Notes: generated by a model from the letters alone, not told the origin. A stretch of 8,757 bases of DNA from an uncultured cyanobacterium (GCA_937894105.1 CALCTI010000179.1:1-8757), one strand, 5' to 3'. Shown: positions 1-6,663, numbered from the stretch's first letter. Made by a program: numbers and translations.

Positions 1-2
1 GC

Positions 3-74
3 AATGGGAGCAGCGAAAGTGACCATGGGGACTGGTTAACACCGGATTTTTTGGCGGAGCATGGCTATGGGTAG
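3..74 (+). CDS. C-terminal end of an unidentified upstream gene (partial)
   Basis: The third forward frame is open from the window edge to a TAG at 72-74 and encodes about 23 residues ending DWLTPDFLAEHGYG. The composition looks like a genuine protein C-terminus, and the stop overlaps the first codons of the flavoprotein, which is common in tightly packed bacterial genes. The first frame is also open, but only to a TAA at 37-39. With so little sequence the product cannot be identified, and the call rests only on frame openness and residue composition. Confidence 0.4.
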   Translation, partial: NGSSESDHGDWLTPDFLAEHGYG

Positions 75-1371
75 GTGGGGCAAATTTGGTTCCGGGGGCG
101 GTCCTGAGGTGGTGGTGATCGGCGGCGGAGCAGCGGGTTTTTTTGGGGCGATCGCCTGTGCCCGCGCCTGTCCGACCGCTACGGTGACCCTCTTGGAAGC
201 CAAGGCAAAATTTCTCACCAAAGTACTAATTTCCGGCGGCGGGCGCTGCAATGTGACCCACCACTGTTTCGAGCCCGCCCAGTTGATTCAAAATTATCCT
301 CGCGGCGATCGCCCCTTGCGGGGAGCTTTTTCCCGATTCCAACCCCAGGACACGGTGCACTGGTTTGAAGCGGAAGGGGTTGCCCTGAAAACCGAAAGCG
401 ACGGACGCATCTTCCCCACCACCGATAACTCGGAAACCATCGCCGAAGCCCTTATGCATGCCGCACGAACGGCGGGGGTGTATTTGCGATCGCGCGCGCC
501 CGTCGCCAACGTAAGCCCCCTAGAACCCAACGGCTTCCACGTCACCCTCCGCAACGGCGAAACCATCACCGCCGATGTAATCCTAGTGGGCACAGGCAGC
601 GCCACCGCCGGTCACCGCTGGGCGGAAAAACTGGGACACACCGTCGCTGCGCCAGTGCCATCCCTATTCACCTTTAATATCAAAGACTCGCGCCTAAAGG
701 ACCTGGCGGGCATTGCCGTGGACGGGGCGATCGCCACCTTAGTCCCCGCCAACCATGCTCCAAAAAAATCGAAAAAGGGTGCCCAGAAAAACAACCCACT
801 CCAACAAATTGGACCGCTGCTCATTACCCACTGGGGCGTCAGTGGTCCCGCCGTGCTAAAACTTTCCGCCTGGGGGGCGCGAGTTCTCCACGACTCGGAT
901 TATCGCGGCACCCTGCGGGTCAACTGGCTGGGAGGCGAAAATCTGGAAACGGCGCGATCGCAACTCGCTGCCTGGAAAAGTGAAAACCCGCGACAAACCA
1001 TCATTGCCCGTCCCCGATTTACCCTGCCCAAACGGCTTTGGCAACGGTTAGTCATTGCCGCTGATATTGCCGAAGATTGCCGCTGGGCTGATGTGTCTAA
1101 AAAGCAATTGGGGCAGTTGGCTCAGGAATTAGTTCAGGGGGAATTTGCGATCGCGGGGAAAGGCGTTTTTAAGGACGAATTTGTCACCTGCGGCGGCGTG
1201 AATTTAAAAGAAATCAATTTTAAAACCATGGAAAGCAAGGTGCGTCCTGGGTTATATTTTGCCGGGGAAATTTTAGATATTGACGGCGTCACCGGTGGGT
1301 TTAATTTTCAGAGCGCCTGGACCACCGGATGGATCGCGGGCGGGGCGATCGCGGACAATAACCTTGCCTAA
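67..1371 (+). CDS. FAD-dependent oxidoreductase, HI0933/BaiN family
   Basis: Predicted cytosolic flavoprotein of the HI0933/BaiN (TIGR00275-like) family, whose members are often annotated as aminoacetone oxidase-like or NAD(P)/FAD-dependent oxidoreductase; the true substrate is not known. Residue numbers are for a start at 67. An N-terminal Rossmann motif GGGAAG lies at 19-24, the family signature SGGGRCN at 56-62, THWGVSGP near 254-261, and the C-terminal FAD-contacting segment AGEILDIDGVTGGFNF at about 399-414. The length of 434 residues is slightly above the family's usual 390-420; part of the excess is a lysine-rich insert (PKKSKKGAQKNN) at about 232-243. I prefer the ATG at 67 to the ATG at 61 because GGAG at 56-59 lies 7 nt from the former and only 1 nt from the latter. 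Seven HIP1 octamers lie in the gene, so it looks native. It may be translationally coupled to the partial gene that overlaps its start. Confidence 0.93.
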   Translation: MGRWGKFGSGGGPEVVVIGGGAAGFFGAIACARACPTATVTLLEAKAKFLTKVLISGGGRCNVTHHCFEPAQLIQNYPRGDRPLRGAFSRFQPQDTVHWFEAEGVALKTESDGRIFPTTDNSETIAEALMHAARTAGVYLRSRAPVANVSPLEPNGFHVTLRNGETITADVILVGTGSATAGHRWAEKLGHTVAAPVPSLFTFNIKDSRLKDLAGIAVDGAIATLVPANHAPKKSKKGAQKNNPLQQIGPLLITHWGVSGPAVLKLSAWGARVLHDSDYRGTLRVNWLGGENLETARSQLAAWKSENPRQTIIARPRFTLPKRLWQRLVIAADIAEDCRWADVSKKQLGQLAQELVQGEFAIAGKGVFKDEFVTCGGVNLKEINFKTMESKVRPGLYFAGEILDIDGVTGGFNFQSAWTTGWIAGGAIADNNLA

Positions 1372-1408
1372 GCTACCCTAAAGACATCACATTACTGCTC
1401 GAATCATT

Positions 1409-1735
1409 ATGGAACGGGACACAGCGATCCAGCTTCTGGCCAGCAGTCGAAATACGCTACAAGAGAATTATGGCGTTTTGGCACTAGGTCTCTTTGGATC
1501 AACAGCTCGCAATCAGGCAACGGCAGACAGTGATATTGATTTGCTCGTTTGCTTTGACGGAGTAGTCACTTCCAAGCAATATTTTGGAGCGCTTTTTTTC
1601 CTTGAGGATTTGTTCCAACGCCCTATTGATTTGGTGACCAACAAGGCACTTCGCCCAGAGTTACGTCCCTACGTTGAAGAAGATTTAATTCATGTGTGGC
1701 AGCCGTCCCGATCACAACTGGAAACTGTACGTTAG
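1409..1735 (+). CDS. mntA: MntA-type minimal nucleotidyltransferase (antitoxin of a HEPN/MNT pair)
   Basis: Protein of 108 residues with a complete minimal nucleotidyltransferase core: GS at 30-31, then exactly ten residues, then DID at 42-44 (the GSX10DXD motif), and a third acidic residue in PIDLV at D74. In characterised pairs, MntA transfers AMP from ATP to a tyrosine of the partner HepT and so silences it (type VII toxin-antitoxin). All three metal-binding acids are present, so it is probably active. Asn replaces the glycine usual in the GSxARG stretch (GSTARNQ), a mild deviation. The gene starts 37 bp after the flavoprotein stop without a clear Shine-Dalgarno. It overlaps hepT by 44 nt, which supports translation as one unit. 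No HIP1 site lies in either gene. The family call is confident; the antitoxin role follows from the partner. Confidence 0.92.
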   Translation: MERDTAIQLLASSRNTLQENYGVLALGLFGSTARNQATADSDIDLLVCFDGVVTSKQYFGALFFLEDLFQRPIDLVTNKALRPELRPYVEEDLIHVWQPSRSQLETVR

Positions 1736-2039
1736 CGACATGATCCAGTTTTCAGAAAAAGTGCTTCGCTACACTGAACATCAGACAAAGCAAGATTTTT
1801 TAGAAAACGATCTGCACTATGATGCGACGCTACGGAACCTTGCTTTGATTGGGGAAGCGGCGAATCAGATTCCCTCAGAAATCCGCGACCAATACCCCCA
1901 AGTCACCTGGCGCCAGATAATCGGCACCAGAAATCGAATCATTCACGATTATTTAGGGATTGATGATGACGTAATTTGGAGCATCATCACCGATGACATA
2001 CCAACTCTGTTACCTACTTTGAAGAGTATCTTGAATTAA
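1692..2039 (+). CDS. hepT: HepT-type HEPN ribonuclease toxin
   Basis: Protein of 115 residues of the HepT (DUF86) family, all-helical HEPN ribonucleases that act as dimers. The catalytic signature RX4HXY is intact: R80, H85 and Y87 in RNRIIHDY. Y87 corresponds to the tyrosine AMPylated by MntA in studied systems. A helix containing LRNLALIGEAANQIP (47-61) is also typical of the family. From published work as I recall it, HepT homologues, including a cyanobacterial one, trim or cleave tRNA. I chose the ATG at 1692 because the N-terminal helix (KLYVSDMIQFSEKVLRY) would be cut by the next ATG at 1740; a purine-rich GAAGAAG stretch lies upstream of it. It ends 23 bp from the convergent miaB stop. 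Toxicity is inferred from the family and the partner. Confidence 0.9.
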   Translation: MCGSRPDHNWKLYVSDMIQFSEKVLRYTEHQTKQDFLENDLHYDATLRNLALIGEAANQIPSEIRDQYPQVTWRQIIGTRNRIIHDYLGIDDDVIWSIITDDIPTLLPTLKSILN

Positions 2040-2062
2040 GCTACTTTGGCTTGCTTAAAGGA

Positions 2063-3433
2063 CTAGCAGGGCACCGTTGCCAATGCTTTGCCTGTAAGGC
2101 TGAAGGGGCGAATTTCAGTAATTTCAACCGGGATAATTTCCCCTTTTAGGGCGTTAATATCCCCTTCAAAAAAGGTCAGTCGGTTACCGTCGGTACGTCC
2201 CATCACTTGGTTGGGATCTTTTGGGTTTTGACCTTCCACCAGCACGTGCTCAATACGCCCGGCATAACGCTGTGATCGCTCGGCGGCACATTGGGAAACC
2301 AAATGATTCAAACGTTGCAGGCGATCGCTCTTGGTGTCCTCATCGAGCTGGTTGTCCCAAACCGCCGCCGGAGTACCGGGACGGGGAGAATAGGCCGCGG
2401 TGTTCAACATATCGAACCCCACCCGCTCCGTCACATCCATAGTCTGCAAAAACTGCTCTTCCGTTTCGCCCGGAAAACCCACGATCGCATCGGCACTAAC
2501 GGACGCGTCAGGCATGTAACGGCGAATCGTATCGATGATATGGAAATACTGCTCGCGGGTGTAGCCCCGGCGCATATCCTTGAGCAACGCATTATCCCCA
2601 GACTGGAACGGCACGTGGAAATGCTTACACACCTTCGGCAGTTCCGCGCAGGTTTTGATCAGCCGCTCGGTGAAATAGCGGGGATGGCTGGTGGCAAAGC
2701 GAATACGCTCCACCTCCTCCACATCGTGTACATAATTCAGCAAATCGGTGAAATCGTACTTGCCGCCGCTCCCATTCACATCACCATTCCTAAACGCCAC
2801 CTCCGGCAAATCCCGACCGTAGGCATCGATATTCTGCCCCAACAGCGTAATTTCCTTATACCCCTGACGCCCCAGCTCTTCCATTTCCCGCCGAATATCC
2901 GCCGGATAACGGGACTGTTCTAAACCGCGCACGCTAGGCACCACGCAATAGCTGCACTTTTCATTGCAGCCATAAATCACGTTTACCCACGCCGTCACCT
3001 TGCTATCCCGGCGAGGCTTGGTGATGTCCTCAATAATGTGAATTGGCTCCGTCGCCACCACCTGGTTGCCGTCAAAGACCTGCTCCAGCAAATCTCCCAA
3101 CCGATTAGCGTGCTGGGGGCCCATCACCAAATCCAGCTCCGGCACCCGCCGCAGTAGCTTCTCGCCTTCCTGCTGCGCCACACAGCCCGCAATCACCAAG
3201 GTTAAATCGGGCTTGTTCTTCTTGCGCTTCGCCTGCCGTCCTAAATACGAGTACACCTTCTGCTCGGCGTTATCGCGAATGGTGCAGGTGTTATACAGCA
3301 CCAGGTCCGCTTGGTTGGGATCTTCGACGCTAACCATACCCATATCGTCCAGCACGCCCGCCATACGCTCGGAGTCAGCTTTGTTCATCTGACAACCGAA
3401 GGTGACAACGTGATAATTACGGGGAGCAGCCAT
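2063..3433 (-). CDS. miaB: tRNA-2-methylthio-N6-dimethylallyladenosine synthase MiaB
   Basis: Radical-SAM methylthiotransferase that adds a 2-methylthio group to N6-isopentenyl-A37 of tRNAs reading UNN codons, using two iron-sulfur clusters. With the start at 3433 the protein has 456 residues, the usual length. The N-terminal UPF0004 domain supplies three cluster cysteines: C14 (FGCQMNKADSE), C50 (YNTCTIRDNA) and C84 (IAGCVAQQEGE). The radical-SAM motif is YGCNEKCSYC with C156, C160 and C163, and the C-terminal TRAM domain runs from about RYAGRIEHVLVEG to the end. The frame stays open upstream to an ATG at 3515-3517, adding 28 residues (PGKGREAVTQ and onward) that do not look like MiaB; the family normally starts just before the FGCQMN segment, hence the internal ATG at 3431-3433. 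No strong Shine-Dalgarno precedes either start. tRNA-Lys lies upstream on the same strand. One HIP1 site at 2321-2328. Confidence 0.96.
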   Translation of the reverse strand: MAAPRNYHVVTFGCQMNKADSERMAGVLDDMGMVSVEDPNQADLVLYNTCTIRDNAEQKVYSYLGRQAKRKKNKPDLTLVIAGCVAQQEGEKLLRRVPELDLVMGPQHANRLGDLLEQVFDGNQVVATEPIHIIEDITKPRRDSKVTAWVNVIYGCNEKCSYCVVPSVRGLEQSRYPADIRREMEELGRQGYKEITLLGQNIDAYGRDLPEVAFRNGDVNGSGGKYDFTDLLNYVHDVEEVERIRFATSHPRYFTERLIKTCAELPKVCKHFHVPFQSGDNALLKDMRRGYTREQYFHIIDTIRRYMPDASVSADAIVGFPGETEEQFLQTMDVTERVGFDMLNTAAYSPRPGTPAAVWDNQLDEDTKSDRLQRLNHLVSQCAAERSQRYAGRIEHVLVEGQNPKDPNQVMGRTDGNRLTFFEGDINALKGEIIPVEITEIRPFSLTGKALATVPC

Positions 3434-3593
3434 GGTGAAACGCAGGGTAACAGTACTGTGGGCGAAGTGGAAAAGACTATTGGTTTGTGTAACCGCTTCT
3501 CTTCCTTTGCCAGGCATAAATTCTAACGGATAATGCCTGCTGCTCCTGTGCTCCTTAACTTAAAAACCTGAAAGGCACTGGTTTTTGGAAAAA

Positions 3594-3665
3594 TGGGTCA
3601 CCTGGGATTCGAACCCAGAGCCAAGCGGTTAAAAGCCGCGTACTCTACCGTTGAGCTAGTGACCC
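3594..3665 (-). tRNA. trnK: tRNA-Lys (anticodon UUU)
   Basis: The minus strand folds as a 72-nt tRNA. The acceptor stem GGGTCAC pairs with GTGACCC. The D-arm is GCTC..GAGT with a G-T pair. The anticodon loop CTTTTAA sits on a CGCGG/CCGCT stem, with a C-T mismatch at its base, and gives anticodon TTT. The T-arm is CTGGG-TTCGAAT-CCCAG. The discriminator is A and CCA is not encoded; a run of five T follows at once and could help end transcription. It is transcribed toward miaB, 160 bp ahead of the miaB start. A possible extended -10 (TGCTATGCT on the minus strand, near 3712-3720) lies about 47 nt upstream, but no good -35 accompanies it. Confidence 0.97.
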
Positions 3666-3845
3666 AGATGTGGGGAAAGCGATTAGCTGTCCGAACACCG
3701 GATTAGAAAGTAGCATAGCAATTTGCTAGTAAGCAACCCCTAATGCTAATTCAATAGATTATTTTGACAATTGCACGGGTAGCGTAGGAGAAATATTGCT
3801 AGTTTTCCAGCGGATGGAAGTGGCAGCCAATGTTTGTTGGGCAAG

Positions 3846-4302
3846 ATGACCGAAGGAAATATCGATAACTGTCGCGATCAGCAAGGCGTCAACGTGAACG
3901 ATCGCGCCGATGTGCAGATCGAGACGCTGAACCAATATTTCAACAATCCCTATGAGTCGGAGATTCCGTTTCAGATGCCGCCGGTGCCGCAGCGTTTTGT
4001 GCCCCGCCCCCAGTATGCCGGCTCCGTGTGGGAGCATCTGTTGTGTGAGGATGCGGACCAGCCGGGAACGTTGGTGGTGAGTGCGATTCATGGGTTGGGG
4101 GGCATTGGTAAGTCGGTGTTGGCTGCGGCGATCGCCCATGAGCCAGAAATTCGCGATCGCTTTCCCGATGGCATTTTGTGGATCACGTTGGAGCAGGAGC
4201 CGGATTGGTTAGTGGCGCTGGGGGATTGATTCGGGCACTGGGCGATCGCGATTACAAGCCCACTAAGGTTGCGGCGGCGGCGAGTTATTTGGCAAAGCAC
4301 TG
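3846..4302 (+). pseudogene. N-terminal remnant of an NB-ARC (STAND) ATPase, frameshifted
   Basis: The ATG at 3846 opens a frame of 127 codons ending at TGA 4227-4229. It has a P-loop GLGGIGKS at residues 83-90, preceded by a linker typical of cyanobacterial NB-ARC proteins (PPVPQRFVPRPQ) and followed by FPDGILWITL, the NB-ARC strand after the Walker A helix. STAND ATPases of this type are signalling or defence switches. The frame breaks inside a recognisable segment: restoring one G between 4228 and 4229 turns TGATT into TGGATT and gives ALGDWIRALGDRDYKPTKV, as expected for the family. Past about 4300 the NB-ARC similarity stops before Walker B (the LLVVDDVW-like strand), which is missing. 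A TTG at 3834 is an alternative start. It could yield only a truncated peptide, so I call it a pseudogene. Confidence 0.85.
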
Positions 4303-4650
4303 GAGGGAACGCTACAAATTTCTAATGAACACGAGAAATCCAGGGCTTTAAGTTCACTGGCCAAGACACTTTCGCCCAAACTACACTCTGAAGGGCGAGA
4401 AATAGCGATCGCCATCCGCGCCCCTTACTACCGTGCCGAAGCCCTAGCAGGATTTACTGACTCCACCTCCTGGGAAGCGATCGCCACAGACCACAACGAA
4501 AACCTTCTGCGCCTGCTCTCCCCCCGCGAACGGTCCCACCTCATCGACCTTCTCCCAAAACTGCATCCCACCCTACTCGAACTGGGAGGAGAACCCGCCG
4601 TCGATGCCGCCCTGGACGCCATGCGTGACGCCTGCAAACAGTGGCCGTAG
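4291..4650 (+). pseudogene. C-terminal helical-repeat remnant of the same NB-ARC protein
   Basis: The first forward frame is open from 4267 to TAG 4648-4650, with no ATG, GTG or TTG until an ATG at 4621. Its product resembles the last units of alpha-helical repeats known from cyanobacterial proteins (pattern ALxxAxxIxDExxRAxALSxLA): here KALEGTLQISNEHEKSRALS, then IAIAIRAPYYRAEALAGF, ending with a helical tail and CKQWP. Such repeats often follow an NB-ARC ATPase. The simplest reading is that the middle of the gene (Walker B to the early repeats) was deleted, joining out-of-frame ends near 4291-4310. HIP1 sites at 4405 and 4477, plus three in the N-terminal part, argue for a cyanobacterial origin and long residence. 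The stop lies 10 bp from the convergent stop of the dioxygenase-like gene. Confidence 0.75.
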
Positions 4651-4660
4651 CTGCCCCTCC

Positions 4661-5014
4661 CTAAGATTTTTTCCTAAACATATTCAAATTCAATGGCACG
4701 GCCTCCCCTAACCAAGCCGCATGGTCTGTATGGTCCGCCAGATCATCCCCCGTCACCCCGTGCACCAAAACCGTCAGTCCCTCCCGCCACTCCTCCAACC
4801 ACGGAATCACCCCATCGAACTGCCCCGAATCAAACGCTAGCTGACAACTCCACCGGGGATGCGGTCCCACCAGCTTGCAATGGACCCGCCCCACCACCAC
4901 ATCAAACTTTTCCCCTGCACCCCAACAAAGCGCCGCCGCCCTCTCCATCGAATCGTCGTCGAAATAAACATGGGCATGGTAGCGGTCATAGCGATTTTCC
5001 GGTCGTTTTGTCAT
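4661..5014 (-). CDS. DOPA 4,5-dioxygenase family protein
   Basis: Protein of 117 residues matching, from memory, the DOPA 4,5-dioxygenase family (DOPA_dioxygen, PF08883). These are small non-haem iron extradiol-type enzymes that open L-DOPA to seco-DOPA, the precursor of betalamic acid or muscaflavin, first known from fungi; cyanobacterial members have been reported. Family segments seen: YHAHVYFD at 12-19, GRVHCKLVGPHPRWS at 42-56, PWLEEWREGLTVLVHGVTGD at 71-90, and DLADHTDHAAWLG at 91-103. Conserved histidines H13, H15, H45, H52, H85, H95 and H98 are candidate metal or substrate ligands. The start is ATG 5012-5014 with a weak purine stretch (AAAGAG) upstream. There is no signal peptide or membrane segment, so it should be cytosolic. 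The physiological substrate in this organism cannot be told; no betalain-type genes are nearby. Confidence 0.85.
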   Translation of the reverse strand: MTKRPENRYDRYHAHVYFDDDSMERAAALCWGAGEKFDVVVGRVHCKLVGPHPRWSCQLAFDSGQFDGVIPWLEEWREGLTVLVHGVTGDDLADHTDHAAWLGEAVPLNLNMFRKKS

Positions 5015-5110
5015 ACTCTTTCATCAGCCCTTTGGTAAGCTGACACCCCGCAATTACCTCCCTTCAGTATGCGTCGACTGAAACTGCGATCGCGCCCTTC
5101 CCCATCCCCA

Positions 5111-6100
5111 TTAAAGACCCGTGCCCGTTTCCCCTGACAAAGACCTAGCCGCAATTTCCGCGTCAATATCTGCCCGGCGCGATCGCACCTGAATCTCCTC
5201 CAACAATTTGCGATTCACCGACAACACATCCGCCACCAAGCCCAAAATCCAGAGCTGGAAGCCGATAAGGATGGCGATCGCTGCCAGGATCAAACTGGGC
5301 ACGTGCGATCGGGTAGTCCCACCGAAATACAGCAGCAGCCATCGCACCCCCAACAGAAAACCAATGGTGAACGGCACAGAACCCGCCATTAGGAAAAACC
5401 GTAGGGGTTTGTAGGCTAGAAAAATCCGCAGAATGGTGAAAATCGACCGGCGGATATAGCTGGGAATGCTTTTCACCAGCCGGGACGGGCGCAGATAACC
5501 ATTGGTGCGAATAGGCACCCAGGTAATGGGAATCCCTTTCTGCCCCGCCTGAATGATGGTTTCCAACGTGTAGGTGTACTCGTTAAACACATTCATTTGC
5601 AACGCCGCTTCCCGACTGAAGGCGCGGAACCCACTGGGGGCGTCGGGAATATTGGTATCACTTGCTAGTCGTACCACCCAGCTCCCAAATTTTTGCAGCA
5701 CCTTTTTTGCCGGGGAAAAATCGCGAATTTTATCGATGGGTCGCGCGCCCACCACAATTTCCGACTGGCGTAACAAAATCGGCTGCACCAGCTTGGGAAT
5801 ATCGTCAGCGCAATATTGATTGTCCGCGTCGGTGTTGACGATGATATCCGCCCCAGCTTTTAATGACGCCTCTAGCCCCGCCATAAAAGCCCGCGCCAGT
5901 CCCCGATTCGCCCCCAGGGAGACCACATGGTCTACACCCCAGTTTTTCGCCACGATCGCCGTACCATCCACGCTACCATCGTCAATAATCAAAATTTCCA
6001 CCCGATCCACCCCCGGCACCGACCTGGGCAAAGCATCCAGGGCAATGCCCAACGTTTCCGCTTCGTTAAAGCAAGGAATTTGAATGATCAGCTTGGTCAC
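5111..6100 (-). CDS. DPM1-like family 2 glycosyltransferase with two C-terminal membrane helices
   Basis: Inner-membrane glycosyltransferase of 329 residues. The GT-A domain begins at once (IIQIPCFNEAETL, 5-17), with the nucleotide-binding IDDGS at 39-43, the metal-binding DAD at 91-93 (NTDADNQY), and an acceptor-region segment APSGFRAFSREA at 154-165. Two hydrophobic stretches at about 233-258 and 268-292 look like membrane helices, followed by a polar tail. This architecture is shared with polyprenyl-phosphate hexose synthases (DPM1, GtrB-like), so transfer of a sugar from a nucleotide donor to a lipid phosphate is likely; donor and acceptor are not known. The start codon is GTG at 6098-6100: an in-frame TAG lies 15-17 nt upstream with no ATG between, and the PCFNE strand leaves no room for a later start. 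It lies 96 bp upstream of the dioxygenase-like gene on the same strand. Confidence 0.92.
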   Translation of the reverse strand: MTKLIIQIPCFNEAETLGIALDALPRSVPGVDRVEILIIDDGSVDGTAIVAKNWGVDHVVSLGANRGLARAFMAGLEASLKAGADIIVNTDADNQYCADDIPKLVQPILLRQSEIVVGARPIDKIRDFSPAKKVLQKFGSWVVRLASDTNIPDAPSGFRAFSREAALQMNVFNEYTYTLETIIQAGQKGIPITWVPIRTNGYLRPSRLVKSIPSYIRRSIFTILRIFLAYKPLRFFLMAGSVPFTIGFLLGVRWLLLYFGGTTRSHVPSLILAAIAILIGFQLWILGLVADVLSVNRKLLEEIQVRSRRADIDAEIAARSLSGETGTGL

Positions 6101-6158
6101 AGGGCTATTACCGGTCTATGGATAGGGCAATCCGACAAACATATCAGCACATACCGAA

Positions 6159-6309
6159 GGGCTGTCATCAATTAAAGCCCAAAAACCAAAGCTCAAAGTC
6201 TTAAGTCACAAGGTTTGCAGCCCCTGCTTGTTTTTTCAACAGGGCGCAGCCCAGGGCGCAGCACATTCCACGAGACGAGAGCTTCAAGACTTAAATTGAT
6301 GGCGCGCCC
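6159..6309 (+). mobile_element. MITE-like element, copy A (151 bp)
   Basis: A non-coding unit bounded by inverted ends. The left end is GGGCTGTCATCAATT (6159-6173). The right end, 6294-6309, read in reverse is GGGCGCGCCATCAATT. The same ends occur in copy B at 8416-8540 in the same orientation, with co-linear internal matches: GTCTTA at 39 and 41 nt from the left edge, and a T-rich run leading to GGGCGC. Both left ends lack one base relative to the right ends. No target duplication is clear here (GAA on the left, TAG on the right). It carries no transposase, so it would depend on a full-length relative elsewhere. Orientation is arbitrary. Confidence 0.7.
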
Positions 6310-6480
6310 TAGCAGCACCAAAATTTCGAACACCTAAAAGGCTGGTCCGCCAGGCGAAGCGCCTACCCACGAAACAATGCAGCGAACGTTTAACGCCATC
6401 ACCAGGCTTTACGCCAGGGGGCACGAACAACTCGCGCTCCGCAACACTTCTTAAGGAGCTTCTCAGGATTGCCTGAGCCA
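6310..6480. repeat. Palindrome-rich intergenic stretch upstream of psbE
   Basis: No credible gene is seen. The stretch holds several short perfect inverted repeats: AGGCG-AAG-CGCCT near 6352-6364, CCAGGCTTTACGCCAGG near 6402-6418, and CTCAGG-ATTG-CCTGAG at 6462-6477. It adjoins copy A of the MITE-like element. A 65-codon minus-strand frame (6284-6481) spans it and the right end of copy A, but its arginine-rich product has no recognisable domain. It looks like an interspersed repeat that may recur in the genome. Confidence 0.4.
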
Positions 6481-6486
6481 TTCTTC

Positions 6487-6523
6487 TCTCGATTTCCGCT
6501 GAGATAATGGGAAATTATCGAGA
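6487..6523. promoter_or_regulatory. Inverted repeat upstream of the psbE promoter region
   Basis: TCTCGAT (6487-6493) is repeated inverted as ATCGAGA (6517-6523). A second palindrome, GATAAT-GGGAA-ATTATC (6503-6519), overlaps its right arm. The AT-rich DNA after it (6524-6580) probably contains the psbE promoter; TATCAT at 6561-6566 is a possible -10 without a convincing -35. The repeat could be an operator or simply a hairpin. Confidence 0.35.
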
Positions 6524-6581
6524 AATTTCATTTTTCCTATTAAATTTTCCCTGAGTTTTGTATCATATTGTTTATGCAATT

Positions 6582-6625
6582 AAAGAGATCGCGACTAAAT
6601 TAACTAGTTCAGTTTCGATCTCTTT
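6582..6625 (+). promoter_or_regulatory. psbE: Stem-loop in the psbE leader
   Basis: A perfect 10-bp inverted repeat, AAAGAGATCG (6582-6591) and CGATCTCTTT (6616-6625), encloses 24 nt that add ACT/AGT pairing and the palindrome AACTAGTT (6602-6609). It ends 38 nt before the psbE start, and if TATCAT at 6561-6566 is the -10 it would lie close to the 5' end of the transcript. A 5'-terminal hairpin that protects the mRNA or gates translation is likely. There is no T-run after the stem, so a terminator is less likely. Confidence 0.55.
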
Positions 6626-6663
6626 GGCACCCGCTGTCTTTTCTTTCTGAGAACCATACGGTT

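Noticed and set aside
2040..2067. Possible terminator hairpin between hepT and miaB (GCTACTTT with AAAG and TAGC)
   Set aside because: The stem is short with a 3-nt bulge, has no T-run, and overlaps the miaB stop; too weak to call.
2291..2923. A 210-codon forward frame within miaB
   Set aside because: It lies antisense to miaB, whose product carries all six cluster cysteines; the forward product has no recognisable domain.
3764..3769. TTGACA as a -35 box upstream of the NB-ARC remnant
   Set aside because: No acceptable -10 lies at the right distance, and the gene is broken anyway.
4693..5043. A proline-rich 116-codon forward frame
   Set aside because: It is the complement of the DOPA dioxygenase-like gene, which matches a known family; the proline bias is that of a shadow frame.
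6284..6481. A 65-codon minus-strand frame rich in arginine
   Set aside because: It spans the right end of a MITE-like element and several palindromes; no domain and no clear ribosome site, so it is treated as repeat DNA.
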